DNA of 64,000 nt from Pseudomonas arsenicoxydans (GCF_900103875.1 NZ_LT629705.1:262501-326500); one strand, 5' to 3'; shown: positions 46,008 through 56,850, counted from the first letter of the stretch. A program made the numbers and translations. Notes: a model not told the origin generated them from the sequence alone.

Positions 46008-48401
46008 ATGTCCGAATCCATTACGTTCGATCTGCCGATTGCCGGCATGACCTGTGCCAGTTGCGCCGGGCGTGTCGAGCGTGCCTTGAGCAAAGTCGTC
46101 GGCGCTTCCGCCGTCAGCGTCAACCTCGCTACCGAGCAGGCTCGAGTTCAAGCGCCCAGCGACAGCCTGCCGGCGTTGATGGATGCGGTGCAGCAGGCCG
46201 GTTACAGCGTGCCGCAGCAGACACTGGAATTGAGCATCGACGGCATGACCTGTGCGTCGTGCGTCGGCCGTGTCGAGCGGGCGCTGGCCAAGGTGCCGGG
46301 GGTGAAAAGCGTCAGCGTCAACCTCGCCAACGAGCGCGCCCACCTCGAACTGCTCGGACACGTCGATCCACAAACGTTGATCGGCGCCGTGACCAAGGCG
46401 GGCTACAGCGCCAGTGTCTGGGAAGTCGAACACCCGCAGACCGACAACCAGCAACAGCGCCTGCATCGCGAGCGTTGGGCATTGATCATGGCCATCGCCC
46501 TTGCCTTGCCGCTGGTGTTGCCGATGCTGCTGCAACCGTTTGGCGTGCACTGGATGCTCCCGGCCTGGGTGCAATTTGCGCTGGCCACACCGGTGCAGTT
46601 CATTTTCGGCGCGCGTTTTTATATCGCCGCCTGGAAAGCCGTGCGCGCCGGTGCCGGCAACATGGATTTGCTGGTCGCCCTCGGCACCAGCGCCGGTTAT
46701 GGCTTGAGCCTTTATGAATGGGCCACCGCGGCCGGGCGCATGCCACACCTGTATTTCGAAGCGTCGGCGGTGGTGATCGCGCTGGTGCTGTTGGGCAAAT
46801 ACCTGGAAAGCCGGGCCAAACGCCAGACCGCCAGCGCCATCCGCGCCCTCGAAGCCTTGCGCCCGGAACGAGCGATTCAAGTCATCGATGGCCGCGAGCA
46901 GGATGTCGCCATCAGCGCTTTGCACCTCAATGACCTGGTGCTGGTCAAACCCGGTGAACGCTTCCCGGTGGACGGTGAAGTGGTCGAAGGCCAGAGCCAC
47001 GCCGACGAAGCGCTGATCAGCGGCGAAAGCCTGCCGGTGCCCAAGCAACCCGGCGACAAGGTCACGGGGGGCGCGATCAATGGTGAAGGTCGGTTGTTGG
47101 TTCGCACCCAGGCCTTGGGCGCGGAAACCGTGTTGGCGCGGATCATCCGCCTGGTCGAAGACGCCCAGGCCGCCAAGGCGCCGATTCAGAAACTGGTGGA
47201 TAAAGTCAGTCAGGTGTTTGTGCCGACGGTTTTGCTGATCGCATTGGCAACACTGATCGGCTGGTGGTTGTACGGTGCGCCGATGGAAACCGCGCTGATC
47301 AACGCCGTCGCGGTGCTGGTCATCGCTTGCCCTTGCGCATTGGGCCTGGCCACGCCGACCGCGATCATGGCCGGCACGGGGGTGGCGGCCCGCTATGGCA
47401 TCCTGATCAAGGACGCCGAAGCCCTCGAACGCGCCCATGAAGTCAGCGCCGTGGTGTTCGACAAGACCGGCACGCTGACCTCGGGCACCCCACGCATCGC
47501 TCACCTAAGCGCTATCGAAGATGACGAAGCCGCCCTGCTGCAAATGGCCGGTGCCCTGCAACGTGGCAGTGAACATCCACTGGCGAAGGCAGTTCTGGAC
47601 GCCTGCGCCGAACGCAACCTGAGCGTGGCCGATGTCAGTGACAGCCAATCGCTGACCGGACGCGGCATCGCCGGTACGCTCGACGGTCGTCGCCTGGCGC
47701 TGGGCAATCGCCGGATGCTGGAAGAAAGCGGTTTGAATGCCGGCCCCTTGGCTGACTCGGCAACGGCCTGGGAAACCGAAGGCCGGACACTGTCCTGGCT
47801 GATTGAACAAAGCCCCAAACCTCGAGTGCTCGGCCTGTTCGCATTCGGCGACACCCTCAAGCCCGGCGCCCTGCAAGCGGTGCAACAACTCAACGCACGC
47901 CACATCAGCAGCCACTTGCTGACCGGCGATAATCGCGGCAGCGCCAAAGTGGTTGCCGAAGCCTTGGGCATCACCGATGTGCACGCCGAAGTGCTGCCGG
48001 CCGACAAAGCCGCCACGGTCGCCACACTGAAAAAAACCGGCGTGGTGGCGATGGTCGGCGACGGCATCAACGATGCCCCGGCGCTGGCGGCGGCCGATAT
48101 CGGCATCGCCATGGGCGGTGGCACCGACGTGGCCATGCACGCGGCCGGCATCACCTTGATGCGCGGCGATCCACGGCTGGTGCCCGCGGCTCTGGAAATC
48201 AGCCGCAAGACCTACGCGAAGATCCGGCAGAATTTGTTCTGGGCCTTTGTTTATAACCTGATCGGCATTCCGCTGGCCGCTTTCGGCTTTCTCAACCCGG
48301 TACTGGCCGGCGCGGCGATGGCGTTGTCGAGCGTCAGCGTGGTGAGCAATGCGTTACTGTTGAAAACGTGGAAACCCAAGGACCTGGAGGACAATCCATG
48401 A
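46008..48401 (+). CDS. copA: Cu(I)-exporting P1B-type ATPase
   Basis: 797-residue inner-membrane copper exporter. Two N-terminal HMA domains each have a GMTCASC motif. The transmembrane metal site CPC is in [14 protein letters not shown], phosphorylation occurs at the aspartate of DKTGT, and [10 protein letters not shown] is the hinge motif. The actuator TGE-like loop is ISGESLPV. It pumps cytoplasmic Cu(I) or Ag(I) to the periplasm. Its stop overlaps the cueR start (ATGA), so pump and sensor are co-translated. Confidence 0.95.
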   Translation: MSESITFDLPIAGMTCASCAGRVERALSKVVGASAVSVNLATEQARVQAPSDSLPALMDAVQQAGYSVPQQTLELSIDGMTCASCVGRVERALAKVPGVKSVSVNLANERAHLELLGHVDPQTLIGAVTKAGYSASVWEVEHPQTDNQQQRLHRERWALIMAIALALPLVLPMLLQPFGVHWMLPAWVQFALATPVQFIFGARFYIAAWKAVRAGAGNMDLLVALGTSAGYGLSLYEWATAAGRMPHLYFEASAVVIALVLLGKYLESRAKRQTASAIRALEALRPERAIQVIDGREQDVAISALHLNDLVLVKPGERFPVDGEVVEGQSHADEALISGESLPVPKQPGDKVTGGAINGEGRLLVRTQALGAETVLARIIRLVEDAQAAKAPIQKLVDKVSQVFVPTVLLIALATLIGWWLYGAPMETALINAVAVLVIACPCALGLATPTAIMAGTGVAARYGILIKDAEALERAHEVSAVVFDKTGTLTSGTPRIAHLSAIEDDEAALLQMAGALQRGSEHPLAKAVLDACAERNLSVADVSDSQSLTGRGIAGTLDGRRLALGNRRMLEESGLNAGPLADSATAWETEGRTLSWLIEQSPKPRVLGLFAFGDTLKPGALQAVQQLNARHISSHLLTGDNRGSAKVVAEALGITDVHAEVLPADKAATVATLKKTGVVAMVGDGINDAPALAAADIGIAMGGGTDVAMHAAGITLMRGDPRLVPAALEISRKTYAKIRQNLFWAFVYNLIGIPLAAFGFLNPVLAGAAMALSSVSVVSNALLLKTWKPKDLEDNP

Positions 48402-48811
48402 ACATCGGCCAAGCAGCCCGCCACAGTGGTCTGAGCGCGAAGATGATCCGTTATTACGAGTCCATCGGCTTGCTCAAGGCCGCCCACCGTACCGACAGCG
48501 GCTACCGGGTTTACGGCGATGACGACCTGCACACGCTGGCGTTCATCAAGCGCTCCCGGGACCTGGGGTTTTCACTCGAGGAGGTCGGCAAACTGCTGAC
48601 CCTCTGGCAGGACCGCCAACGCGCCAGTGCCGACGTGAAAGCCCTGGCCCGTCAGCACATCGACGAACTGAACCAGAAGATCCGCGAACTCGGACAGTTG
48701 CGCGACACCTTGCAAGACCTGGTCGAGCACTGTCAGGGCGACCATCGCCCCGACTGCCCGATCCTCAAGGAGCTGGCGTCGGGCTGTTGCGCCGAACCTG
48801 CCCGCGCCTGA
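48398..48811 (+). CDS. cueR: Copper-responsive MerR-family regulator CueR
   Basis: 137-residue MerR regulator. The HTH is [20 protein letters not shown]. The Cu(I) site is the C-x7-C loop CQGDHRPDC near residues 112-120. An extra pair CC in the C-terminal tail is seen in other CueR proteins. It activates promoters with a 19-bp spacer such as those of copZ and copA here. Its 3' end overlaps the convergent MFS gene by 47 bp. Confidence 0.92.
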   Translation: MNIGQAARHSGLSAKMIRYYESIGLLKAAHRTDSGYRVYGDDDLHTLAFIKRSRDLGFSLEEVGKLLTLWQDRQRASADVKALARQHIDELNQKIRELGQLRDTLQDLVEHCQGDHRPDCPILKELASGCCAEPARA

Positions 48812-49976
48812 GCGCCAGCCCCTTCACCAGCAACACGGTGGTGATAGGAATGCCGTGGAACAGCAGCACCACGGCCCCCGGCGCCCACCATGCATAGAAC
48901 GGCGCGGCGATCAGCATGCCGATGCCGAACCCGGTCATTTGCAGCAGCGTCAACACGCTGAAGATCGGCAGGCGCAGGTTGTCCGGCTCGCGTTGCAGGC
49001 GCGACATCAAACCAACCTCCGAGAACCCGTCACCCAACCCAGCCGGCAACGAGAACAACAGCAAACCGTAGAGCGTCTGCTGCTGAAACATCAGGATGAA
49101 TCCGCAGGACATCAGCAACACGCCGAAGAAAAATCGTCGCACCAGATGTGCATTGTCCGAGCCTTGCAGGTGACTGGCGATTCGCGCGCCGATCAGTTTG
49201 CCACTGGCCCAGACCGCCAGCATCAAACCCAGCGTGGTACTGGCGGATTCGGGGGTGAGCAGTTTTGAAATGATCGGAAAGCCCACATTGTGCGCGGCGC
49301 TACCCAGGGTGTCGGCCATGGTGACGGCCAGCATCGCGGCTACCACGGGTGTGCTGCGCAAACCCTGGCGCAGGGCCGACCATTCACTGTGCTCGTGAGT
49401 GGGTTCGAAAGCCGGTCTGGAAAAGCGCAGCGGCACGATGAACACCGCGGCCAGCAAATAAGTGACCACGTTCAACGCAAACACTGTTTCGAAGCCAAAC
49501 GCGGCCACCAACAACCCCGCCACCAGACTTCCGCCAACCATGGCCGCCGACGACGCCGAGGTGATCCAGGCGTTGGTCTTGGGCAGGTGTTCGCCTTCGA
49601 TCAAGTGCGGCAATTGGCTGTTGAGGCCGATCGCAAACATGGAATTGCCGAATCCCAGGCCGAAAGCGATAAACGGTAATAACAGAGCCTGCTGGGTGAC
49701 CGGCAGTACCAACAGCAAACCCAAAAGCGCAGCACGCAGCAGGTCGAATGCGATCAGCGGCCAGCGCCCGGCCCAGCGACGATAGAACGTCGTGCCGATG
49801 AGGCTGGCGAAAATACCTCCGCCCACGCGACTGGCGAGAAAGATCCCCACGCTCATGGCGCCGTTGCTGAGCAGGTAGACGTAGGTGGCCAGGGCGACCA
49901 TGTTGAGGAAGGCGCCGAAGTCCGAGACCAGACGAGCGCTGATGATCAGTCGGGCGTTGCGGGTGGAGGTGTTCAC
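48765..49976 (-). CDS. MFS transporter (enterobactin-exporter-like group)
   Basis: 403-residue MFS protein with about eleven or twelve helices and the family-wide pattern of the DUF894/EntS-like group (ISARLVSDFGAFLNMVALAT, FGLGFGNSMFAIGLNSQLPH). A GTG start at 49976 is preferred because AAGGA lies seven bases upstream; a TTG six bases earlier is adjacent to that site. Substrate is unknown. Its end overlaps cueR on the opposite strand by 47 bp. Confidence 0.8.
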   Translation of the reverse strand: MNTSTRNARLIISARLVSDFGAFLNMVALATYVYLLSNGAMSVGIFLASRVGGGIFASLIGTTFYRRWAGRWPLIAFDLLRAALLGLLLVLPVTQQALLLPFIAFGLGFGNSMFAIGLNSQLPHLIEGEHLPKTNAWITSASSAAMVGGSLVAGLLVAAFGFETVFALNVVTYLLAAVFIVPLRFSRPAFEPTHEHSEWSALRQGLRSTPVVAAMLAVTMADTLGSAAHNVGFPIISKLLTPESASTTLGLMLAVWASGKLIGARIASHLQGSDNAHLVRRFFFGVLLMSCGFILMFQQQTLYGLLLFSLPAGLGDGFSEVGLMSRLQREPDNLRLPIFSVLTLLQMTGFGIGMLIAAPFYAWWAPGAVVLLFHGIPITTVLLVKGLALRRGQVRRNSPTPAP

Positions 49977-50014
49977 ATTCAATCCTTGAGTGTGGTGATG
50001 TTCAATGTTTCGAC

Positions 50015-50041
50015 AAAAAACCCGGCCGAAGCCGGGTTTTT
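50015..50041 (-). terminator. Rho-independent terminator of the RIO kinase gene
   Basis: A 7-bp GC-rich stem, ACCCGGC / GCCGGGT with a 4-base loop, is followed on the minus strand by a run of six T. It lies 11 bp after the kinase stop. The reverse strand also has a T-run, so it could act in both directions. Confidence 0.88.
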
Positions 50042-50051
50042 CGTTAACCGA

Positions 50052-50945
50052 TCACTGCATCCACGGTGGAGGCGGTTCTTCGGTCCTGCCCGGTGGCGCA
50101 TCATCTGCCGCGCGCACCGCTTGTTTACGCTCTTCATCCAGGCGTGCCGCCTCGATCTCGCGCATGATCCCGCCCACGTCAGCCAGCTCTTCCGGTTCGT
50201 CGAACTCGCCGGTCAACACGCTGGCCGGGTGCAAGGTGCCGGCTTCGAACAATGCCCACATTTCCTTGGCGTACTTGGTCTTTTTCAACTCCGGCGCAAA
50301 CCGGCCGAAGTAGGACGCCATGTTGCCCACGTCCCGCTCCAGCATGCTGAACGCGTGGTTATTGCCCGCCGCGTCGACCGCTTGCGGCAAGTCGATGATC
50401 ACGGGGCCGGTCGGGGTCAACAGCACGTTGAACTCCGACAGGTCACCGTGCACCAGACCGGTACACAGCATCAGCACGATCTGCGAAATCAGGAACGCGT
50501 GATATTCGCGCGCCTGATCCGGCTCCAGCACCACGTCGTTCAGACGCGGCGCTGCATCGCCGTACTCGTCGGCCACCAGTTCCATCAGCAGCACGCCTTC
50601 AAGGAAGTCGTACGGCTGAGGCACCCGGACACCGGCGCCAGCCAGACGGAACAATGCCGCCACTTCGGCGTTCTGCCAGGCGTCTTCGGTTTCTTTCTTG
50701 CCGAACTTGGAGCCCTTGGCCATCGCCCGAGCCTGACGGCTGTTGCGCACCTTGCGGCCTTCCTGATATTCGGCCGCCTGGCGGAAACTGCGTTTATTCG
50801 CCTCCTTGTAGACCTTCGCGCAACGTAGCTCGTTACCGCAGCGCACCACATAAACAGCTGCTTCTTTACCACTCATGAGTGGGCGCAGCACCTCGTCGAC
50901 CAGACCGTCCTCGATCAGGGGTTCAATGCGTTTTGGAGTCTTCAT
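50052..50945 (-). CDS. RIO1-family serine protein kinase
   Basis: 297-residue atypical kinase. The ATP loop is replaced by the RIO-type SGKEAAVYVVRC, with lysine in CAKVYKE. The catalytic loop is LVHGDLSEFNVLL and the metal-binding segment VIIDLPQAV. A basic insert lies at about residues 55-80. Bacterial RIO kinases of this type occur widely in pseudomonads; their targets are little known. It is monocistronic with its own terminator. Confidence 0.9.
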   Translation of the reverse strand: MKTPKRIEPLIEDGLVDEVLRPLMSGKEAAVYVVRCGNELRCAKVYKEANKRSFRQAAEYQEGRKVRNSRQARAMAKGSKFGKKETEDAWQNAEVAALFRLAGAGVRVPQPYDFLEGVLLMELVADEYGDAAPRLNDVVLEPDQAREYHAFLISQIVLMLCTGLVHGDLSEFNVLLTPTGPVIIDLPQAVDAAGNNHAFSMLERDVGNMASYFGRFAPELKKTKYAKEMWALFEAGTLHPASVLTGEFDEPEELADVGGIMREIEAARLDEERKQAVRAADDAPPGRTEEPPPPWMQ

Positions 50946-51389
50946 CAGCTTTTATTGTGGGTCCTTTATTACCAAACACGCGAAAGTCATTCGTTATACG
51001 GCAATCCACTCGTTCGGGGGAGGGGTTGCCGACCTATGAACGTCGTGATGCACACAATGTGCCGGATTATTCGGTCCCTCTCCTTCGGTCATTATCGGCC
51101 GCAAAAGATCATAGCTGAGCCGGCAACACTTGTTGGCAGAGGGTTGTGAGGGCATTTGCGACAGAAGCTGACACCTTAGTTCATACCCTTCGTAGGATTT
51201 TTCTTTTTAAGCCTCAATTTCCCCCGCAATCAGCCGAAGTCCTCAGTGACAAAGTGATTTGTCCGACAATCGTTCCGACAACAAAAACGATGGCGCGCTC
51301 CAGGATCGGGGACCAAAAACGTTTACGGCTGCCAAAAATCCGCGAGTCTTCTGTACTGCGTGGGCCTACAAGAAAAATCTGGAGCGCGG
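50946..51389. other. Intergenic region before the chemoreceptor
   Basis: 444 bases with no gene. Apart from the sigma-28-like promoter at 51215-51241, nothing else is recognised. The promoter of the RIO kinase should lie near 50950-51000. Confidence 0.5.
51215..51241 (+). promoter_or_regulatory. Sigma-28 (FliA)-like promoter of the chemoreceptor
   Basis: TCAATTTC (51215-51222), an 11-base spacer and GCCGAAGT (51234-51241) match the FliA consensus TCAAGTTT-N11-GCCGATAA with few changes. It lies about 150 bp before the chemoreceptor start, and chemoreceptors are typical FliA targets. Confidence 0.6.
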
Positions 51390-53336
51390 ATGAACATCAA
51401 ACAGAAGTTGACCTGGGCGTTTGCAATCATCGCCTGCTTGCCGGTGGTGCTGGTCGCCACCCTCGTCGTGCTGAACTTGCGCAGTGACGCCAAGGAGAAT
51501 TTCGTCGACGGCAGCGGTCGCGAAATTCGTCAGGTCAGCAACGCAATGCAACTGTTCTTCGACGGCATCAGCCAGAACGTCAACTACCTGGCCAATCAAC
51601 CTCTGATCAAGAACTCCGACGACAGCCTCAAGACCTACATGGGCGCCAACGCCGAGAGCATTCCCCAGGGCGAGATGGACAAAAAAGTCTTCGGCCTCCT
51701 GCAGGACCTGGGCAACAGCCATCCATCCTATGCCTACGCCATCCTCGGCACGGCGGCGGGCGGTTATGTGTCCTGGCCGGACGATGCCAAGCTGAGCAAT
51801 TACGATCCGCGCCAACGCCCCTGGTACAAGGCTGCCCAGGCCAAGCCGGGCAAACCGTTTCGCACCGAGGCTTATTATTGGGCCCAGGACGACGCAACCT
51901 ACGTCAGCACCGTGCGTACCATCGACAACAAGTTGGGCACCAACGGCGGCGTAGTCAGTATCGACGTGACGCTCAAGCAGCTCACCGAGATCGTCAAACA
52001 GATCAAACTCGGTGAAACCGGTTATCTGATGCTGCTGGAAAACACCGGCACCGTACTGGTCGATCCAAAGCAGCCGGAACACAACTTCAAAGCCCTCAGC
52101 AGCCTCGGCGAAGGCTATGCGCAACTGGCCAAGGCCGGTAAAGGCCTGGTGGAAGTCGAGCTGAACGGCGAGCGCTACATGGCCAACGTCTGGCCGTCGG
52201 AGCAACTGGGCTGGACCTTTATCGGTCTGATTAAACAGAACGACGTGATGAGCTCGGCCACGCAACTGACCTGGCTGATCGCGATCATTGCTGCCGTGCT
52301 GGCGGTATTCTTTGCCATCGTCGGCGCCAGTTTCGCCAGCCTCATCGTGCGGCCGATCCGCAGCGTGGCCAGTGGCCTGGAAGGCATCGCCCAAGGTGAA
52401 GGCGACCTGACCAAGAACCTGGAAATCCGTGGCAGCGACGAAACCGCGCAACTGGCCAACTGGTTCAACCAATTCTTGACCGCGATTCGTAACCTGATCC
52501 AGAGCATCGGTGGCGCAGCGAACAAGATTCTCGCCACCTCCAAAAGCTCGACCCAGGTATCCAGTGACATGGCCGAAGCCGCCGGGCGCCAGCGTGAAGC
52601 GGTGGACATGGTGTCCACGGCGTTCCACGAAATGGTCGCCACGGCCAACGAAGTCGCGCGTTCTTGCAGCCAGGCTGCCGAGTCGGCAGACAGCGGTCAG
52701 CGTCAGGCTCGTGAAGGTCAACAGCAAATCGATGCGGCCGTGACCAGCGTTGATCGCCTGAGCCAGGAAATCGAACAGTCGGCGCAGTCGATGCAACAAC
52801 TTGAGCGCGACAGCAACGATATTCAGTCGATCCTGGGGACCATTCGCTCGATTGCCGAACAGACCAACCTCCTGGCACTGAACGCGGCCATCGAAGCGGC
52901 ACGGGCCGGTGAACAAGGTCGCGGTTTTGCGGTGGTGGCGGATGAAGTTCGCGCCCTGGCCAAGCGCACGGCCGATTCCACGGCGGAAATCGACGGGCTG
53001 CTGGGCAACCTGGCCAAACGCACCAGCCAGGTGACTCAGCAGATGCATGCGAGCCTTGAGGTCTCTCAGCAATCGGTGAGCCGCATTGGCGAGGCACGCA
53101 GCAGTTTCGGGCTGATTCGTGAGTCGGTGGATGTGATTCGCGACATGAACACCCAGATCGCCACGGCGGCGGAAGAACAGCATCAGGTGGCGGAAGACAT
53201 CAACCGGCACATCAGCCAGATTCATGGCGATGCGCAGCTGGTGGCGGAACTGGCCAACTCGGCGCGGCTGGATTCCCAGAGCCTGGCCGGGTTGTCGAAT
53301 GAACTGGATGTTCTGGTTCGTCGCTTCCGGACTTGA
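51390..53336 (+). CDS. Methyl-accepting chemotaxis protein with dCACHE sensor
   Basis: 648-residue chemoreceptor. The first transmembrane helix lies at about residues 8-30. A large periplasmic dCACHE domain (about 35-295) has the ligand-pocket motif [12 protein letters not shown], seen in amino-acid and organic-acid receptors. The second helix is at about 297-320, then HAMP, then the signalling hairpin with [23 protein letters not shown] 51390 with GGAG is the start. No linked che genes, so it feeds the main chemotaxis arrays. Ligand is not predicted. Confidence 0.9.
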   Translation: MNIKQKLTWAFAIIACLPVVLVATLVVLNLRSDAKENFVDGSGREIRQVSNAMQLFFDGISQNVNYLANQPLIKNSDDSLKTYMGANAESIPQGEMDKKVFGLLQDLGNSHPSYAYAILGTAAGGYVSWPDDAKLSNYDPRQRPWYKAAQAKPGKPFRTEAYYWAQDDATYVSTVRTIDNKLGTNGGVVSIDVTLKQLTEIVKQIKLGETGYLMLLENTGTVLVDPKQPEHNFKALSSLGEGYAQLAKAGKGLVEVELNGERYMANVWPSEQLGWTFIGLIKQNDVMSSATQLTWLIAIIAAVLAVFFAIVGASFASLIVRPIRSVASGLEGIAQGEGDLTKNLEIRGSDETAQLANWFNQFLTAIRNLIQSIGGAANKILATSKSSTQVSSDMAEAAGRQREAVDMVSTAFHEMVATANEVARSCSQAAESADSGQRQAREGQQQIDAAVTSVDRLSQEIEQSAQSMQQLERDSNDIQSILGTIRSIAEQTNLLALNAAIEAARAGEQGRGFAVVADEVRALAKRTADSTAEIDGLLGNLAKRTSQVTQQMHASLEVSQQSVSRIGEARSSFGLIRESVDVIRDMNTQIATAAEEQHQVAEDINRHISQIHGDAQLVAELANSARLDSQSLAGLSNELDVLVRRFRT

Positions 53337-53364
53337 TCCAATCCCGGTGGCCGCTTCGCGGCCA

Positions 53365-53456
53365 ATCGCGAGCAGGCTCACTCCTACAGAGAATTGATGT
53401 CAGGCACAAATCTTGTGTTCACTGAGATCCAATGTGGGAGTGAGCCTGCTCGCGAT
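53365..53456. repeat. REP doublet (inverted pair)
   Basis: Inverted units ATCGCGAGCAGGCTCACTCC (53365 onward) and the opposing copy at 53434-53456, separated by about 46 bp, of the GAGCGAGCCTGCTCGCGAT subtype. It lies between convergent chemoreceptor and AraC genes. Confidence 0.88.
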
Positions 53457-53463
53457 GAGGCCG

Positions 53464-54255
53464 TCACTGCTTGAACAATTCCCCCGGGGTAAACCCGAAC
53501 AAGCTTTTGAACGCCGCAATAAACGCCGACGTTGAGTCATACCCGCAAGACAGCGCCGCATTCGTCACGCTGTCACCCTCCTCCAGCAAACTCAATGACG
53601 ACAGCAGCCGCATCCGCTGGCGCCACCCGCGAAAACTCAACCCGGTCTCACGCTGAAACAAGCGCATCAGCGTCTTTTCCGAAGTGCCGAGGCGTTCTGC
53701 CCATTCCTGCAATGTCACGTTGCGCTCCGGGCTTTCGATGAGTTCATTGCACAAGCCCAGCAATCGCGGGTGCCTAGGCAATGGCAGAGAAAATCCGACT
53801 TCCGGCAAACTCGCCAACTGATCCAGCAGCACATTCACCAGCCGCGCGGCCTGAGTGTCGCCCTGCGGATATTCCACCGGCAGCAAACAAAAACTCTTGA
53901 TCAGCTCCCGCGCCAGTGGCGTGACTTCCAGCACCCGGCAACGCCCGTCTGCCCACTCACAATCTTCGCGGCGCACGTAGAGGCTGCGCATCTCGGCACG
54001 CATCGAGGTCACCACCTGGTGTTCCAGGTCCGCCGGAATCCAGATGCCCCACTGCGGCGGCGCAAAGAAACTGCCCTCCGCGGTGTGCACGCCGAGAACG
54101 CCACTGATGGCGTAGGAAAACTGCACCCAGTCATGGCGATGAGGCGGCGTCCAGGAACCGGCGTTCAGGCTTTCCGCCCGCGCAAACAGCGGACGCGGCA
54201 GCGCGGTCAGCGTCGGAATGGTCCGTTCGAGGGAAAGTTGTCCGTTAGTCGGCAT
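53464..54255 (-). CDS. AraC-family regulator with cupin sensor domain
   Basis: 263-residue regulator. The N-terminal cupin region (PPHRHDWVQFSYAISGVLGV) probably binds the signal. Two HTHs lie at the C-terminus (WAERLGTSEKTLMRLFQRE, and SCGYDSTSAFIAAFKSLFGF ending FTPGELF). It is divergent from a BASS-type transporter across 84 bp, the likely target. This AraC subtype (NimR-like) often controls a divergent exporter. Confidence 0.87.
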   Translation of the reverse strand: MPTNGQLSLERTIPTLTALPRPLFARAESLNAGSWTPPHRHDWVQFSYAISGVLGVHTAEGSFFAPPQWGIWIPADLEHQVVTSMRAEMRSLYVRREDCEWADGRCRVLEVTPLARELIKSFCLLPVEYPQGDTQAARLVNVLLDQLASLPEVGFSLPLPRHPRLLGLCNELIESPERNVTLQEWAERLGTSEKTLMRLFQRETGLSFRGWRQRMRLLSSLSLLEEGDSVTNAALSCGYDSTSAFIAAFKSLFGFTPGELFKQ

Positions 54256-54339
54256 TGATTGGCCTTATGTCGCAAGACGGCAGTCATGGCCAACGGTAGG
54301 CTAAGTCACCATTTCTTACAAATGTATTCGGTGCCTGTT

Positions 54340-55368
54340 ATGCATGCCTTCAAACACCTCAAACGCGTGGTCACCGACTGGTTCTTGTGCGGCATGCTGA
54401 TCGCCACGCTGCTGGCGTATTTCTTCCCGACCTTTGGCGCCACGGGCGGCGGTATGCACGCCGAATATGTGATCAACATCGGTGTGTTTCTGGTGTTCTT
54501 CCTTCACGGCGTCAACTTGTCCAGCGAGCAGATCCGTCATGGCCTGAAGAACTGGAAGCTGCATGTGATGGTGCAGTGCTTCACCTTCGCGGTGTTTCCA
54601 CTGATCTGGCTGCTGAGCGACAAACTGCTGGGCTCGCACCTTCCATCGCTGCTGATGCTGGGCTTCCTCTACCTCTGCGCCCTGCCCTCGACCATTTCCT
54701 CTTCCGTGGCCCTGACCGGCAGCGCGGGCGGCAACGTACCGGCGGCGATTCTCAACGCCAGCCTGTCCAGCGTGCTGGGGATTTTCCTGACGCCACTGCT
54801 GGTCAGCTTCGTGGTCGGCAGCGGGGCCGGCGGCATCGATCTGGGCTCAACCCTGCTCGACCTCTGCGCCATGTTGCTGTTGCCGCTGGTACTGGGCCAA
54901 TTGGTGCGGCCGCTGTTCGGCAAGTTTTTCGCGCGACACAAGCGCTACACCAACGTCGCCGACAAACTGGTGATCCTGCTGCTGGTGTATGCGGCGTTCT
55001 GCAACTCGATGGTCTCGGGGATGTGGCAAAACCAGGGCAACACAGTGATTCTGACGGCGCTGATCGGCAGTGCGATCCTGCTGGCGATCATCCTGTGGAT
55101 GACCACCCGCACCGCTCGCGCGCTGAAATTCAGCCCGGCAGACGAGATCGCGGCGGTGTTTTGCGCCAGCAAGAAATCCCTGGCTGCCGGTGCACCGATG
55201 GCGGCGCTGATCTTCGGTGCCAACCCGGGCCTGGGTTTGATTCTGCTGCCGATCATGATCTATCACCCGTTGCAGTTGATCGTCTGCTCGGTGATGGCCG
55301 AGCGTTACGCCAACCTCAACCGTGAACGCATCGCGCAGCAGACCGCGCAACTGGTCAGCGCTCGATAA
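54340..55368 (+). CDS. BASS-family (bile acid:sodium symporter-like) transporter
   Basis: 342-residue membrane protein with about ten helices, SBF-like type (YfeH group): FFPTFGATGGGMHAEYVINI, FLYLCALPSTISSSVALTGS, and AVFCASKKSLAAGAPMAALI with the conserved C-S-K-x-S motif. ATG 54340 (MHAFKHLKRVV) was chosen; in-frame starts upstream lie in the regulator promoter region. Substrate is unknown. It is divergent from the AraC regulator and overlaps the convergent fadI end by 14 bp. Confidence 0.83.
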   Translation: MHAFKHLKRVVTDWFLCGMLIATLLAYFFPTFGATGGGMHAEYVINIGVFLVFFLHGVNLSSEQIRHGLKNWKLHVMVQCFTFAVFPLIWLLSDKLLGSHLPSLLMLGFLYLCALPSTISSSVALTGSAGGNVPAAILNASLSSVLGIFLTPLLVSFVVGSGAGGIDLGSTLLDLCAMLLLPLVLGQLVRPLFGKFFARHKRYTNVADKLVILLLVYAAFCNSMVSGMWQNQGNTVILTALIGSAILLAIILWMTTRTARALKFSPADEIAAVFCASKKSLAAGAPMAALIFGANPGLGLILLPIMIYHPLQLIVCSVMAERYANLNRERIAQQTAQLVSAR

Positions 55369-56632
55369 TCGCCGTCACACCCTGACCACCGGCGGCGCAA
55401 ATCGAGATCAGGCCTCGGCCCTTGCCCGCCGCATCCAACAACTTCGCCAGGTTGGCGACAATGCGCCCGCCTGTTGCGGCAAATGGATGCCCCGCCGCCA
55501 GCGAACTGCCTTTGACGTTGAGTCGACTGCGGTCGATGGACCCCAACGGCGCATCGAGGCCGAGGCGGGTTTTGCAAAACTCTGGATCTTCCCAGGCCTT
55601 CAATGTGCAGAGCACCTGCGCGGCGAAGGCTTCGTGGATTTCGTAGTAGTCGAAGTCCTGCAAGGTCAGGCCGTTGCGCGCCAGTAAACGCGGCACCGCG
55701 TACACCGGCGCCATCAACAGCCCTTCGGCGCCATTGACGAAATCCACCGCCGCCGTCTCACCATCGCGCAAGTAAGCGAGGATCGGCAAGCCACGTTCCT
55801 TCGCCCATTGCTCACTGCCCAGCAGCACCAGCGATGCACCGTCGGTGAGTGGCGTGGAGTTGCCCGCCGTCAGCGTGCCCTTGGCGCTTTTCTCGAAGGC
55901 CGGTTTCAGCGCAGCGAGTTTTTCCAGGGTCAGGTCCGGGCGCAGATTGTTGTCGCGGGTCAGGCCGAGGAACGGCGTCATCAAATCGTTGTGCCAGCCT
56001 TCGGTGTAGGACGCGGCCAGATTGCGATGGCTCTCCAGCGCCAGTTGATCCTGTTCTTCGCGGGGGATGTTCCAGGTCTGCGCCATCAATTCGCAGTGCT
56101 GGCCCATGGACAAACCGGTGCGCGGTTCGCCGTTGCGCGGGAACTCAGGGATCAAATCCCGGGGACGCAATTGCAGAAAGGTTTTCAGTTTGTCGCCCGT
56201 GGTCTTGGCCCGGTTGGCTTCAAGCAACACCCGGCGCAAACCTTCACTGACGCTGATCGGTGCATCCGAGGTGGTATCGACGCCACCGGCAATCCCGCAA
56301 TCGATCTGGCCCAGGGCAATCTTGTTCGCCACCAGCAACGCCGCTTCAAGCCCAGTGCCGCAAGCCTGCTGAATGTCATAGGCCGGCGTGCTGGGGGACA
56401 ACCGCGAGCCGAGCACGCACTCGCGGGTCAGGTTCATGTCTCGCGACAGTTTGAGGACGGCTCCCGCCACCACTTCGCCGAGGCGCAGGCCATGCAGGTT
56501 GTAGCGCTCGATCAGGCCTTCGAGCGCTGCGGTGAGCATCGCCTGATTGCTAGCAGTGGCGTACGGCCCGTTTGAACGTGCGAAAGGAATACGGTTACCA
56601 CCGATAATCGCGACGCGGCGCAGCTGAGTCAT
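55355..56632 (-). CDS. fadI: Acetyl-CoA C-acyltransferase, FadI-like thiolase
   Basis: 425-residue thiolase. The acyl-accepting cysteine is C91 in QQACGTGLEAAL; EIHEAFAAQ carries the catalytic histidine, and the second cysteine is in CAAGGQG near the C-terminus. Its length and N-terminus resemble the anaerobic-type FadI. AAGGAG precedes ATG 56632. It is divergent from a ketoacyl reductase and a MaoC hydratase; the three could give a beta-oxidation or reverse elongation cycle. Confidence 0.85.
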   Translation of the reverse strand: MTQLRRVAIIGGNRIPFARSNGPYATASNQAMLTAALEGLIERYNLHGLRLGEVVAGAVLKLSRDMNLTRECVLGSRLSPSTPAYDIQQACGTGLEAALLVANKIALGQIDCGIAGGVDTTSDAPISVSEGLRRVLLEANRAKTTGDKLKTFLQLRPRDLIPEFPRNGEPRTGLSMGQHCELMAQTWNIPREEQDQLALESHRNLAASYTEGWHNDLMTPFLGLTRDNNLRPDLTLEKLAALKPAFEKSAKGTLTAGNSTPLTDGASLVLLGSEQWAKERGLPILAYLRDGETAAVDFVNGAEGLLMAPVYAVPRLLARNGLTLQDFDYYEIHEAFAAQVLCTLKAWEDPEFCKTRLGLDAPLGSIDRSRLNVKGSSLAAGHPFAATGGRIVANLAKLLDAAGKGRGLISICAAGGQGVTAIIER

Positions 56633-56672
56633 GAAAAGCTCCTTGAAAAATTCAATTTGGGAACCGATCCCT

Positions 56673-56700
56673 TGTGGGAGCGAGCCGGCTCGCTCCCACA
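56673..56700. repeat. Perfect 28-bp palindrome
   Basis: TGTGGGAGCGAGCC is followed directly by its exact reverse complement. It looks like a REP pair fused without spacer. It lies between fadI and fabG-like gene starts, so in their promoter region rather than at a transcript end. Confidence 0.85.
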
Positions 56701-56850
56701 GGGTTGCATTCCAATTCAGGTCTGCGGTCGCCTGAAAGTCCTGCGACGAACTAATCTGCTGAGTTCAAGCGTAGGCCTTATCTCGTGGATCGAACGACTG
56801 ATTGCCATTCGTGGTCCACACTTTGAACCCCAGCTGCCGGAGTGCGTTCC

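Noticed and set aside
45990..47504. A 504-codon minus-strand frame opposite copA
   Set aside because: It is antisense to an unambiguous copper ATPase and has shadow-frame composition.
51366..53381. A 671-codon minus-strand frame opposite the chemoreceptor
   Set aside because: It mirrors the coding pattern of the chemoreceptor and lacks any recognisable domain.
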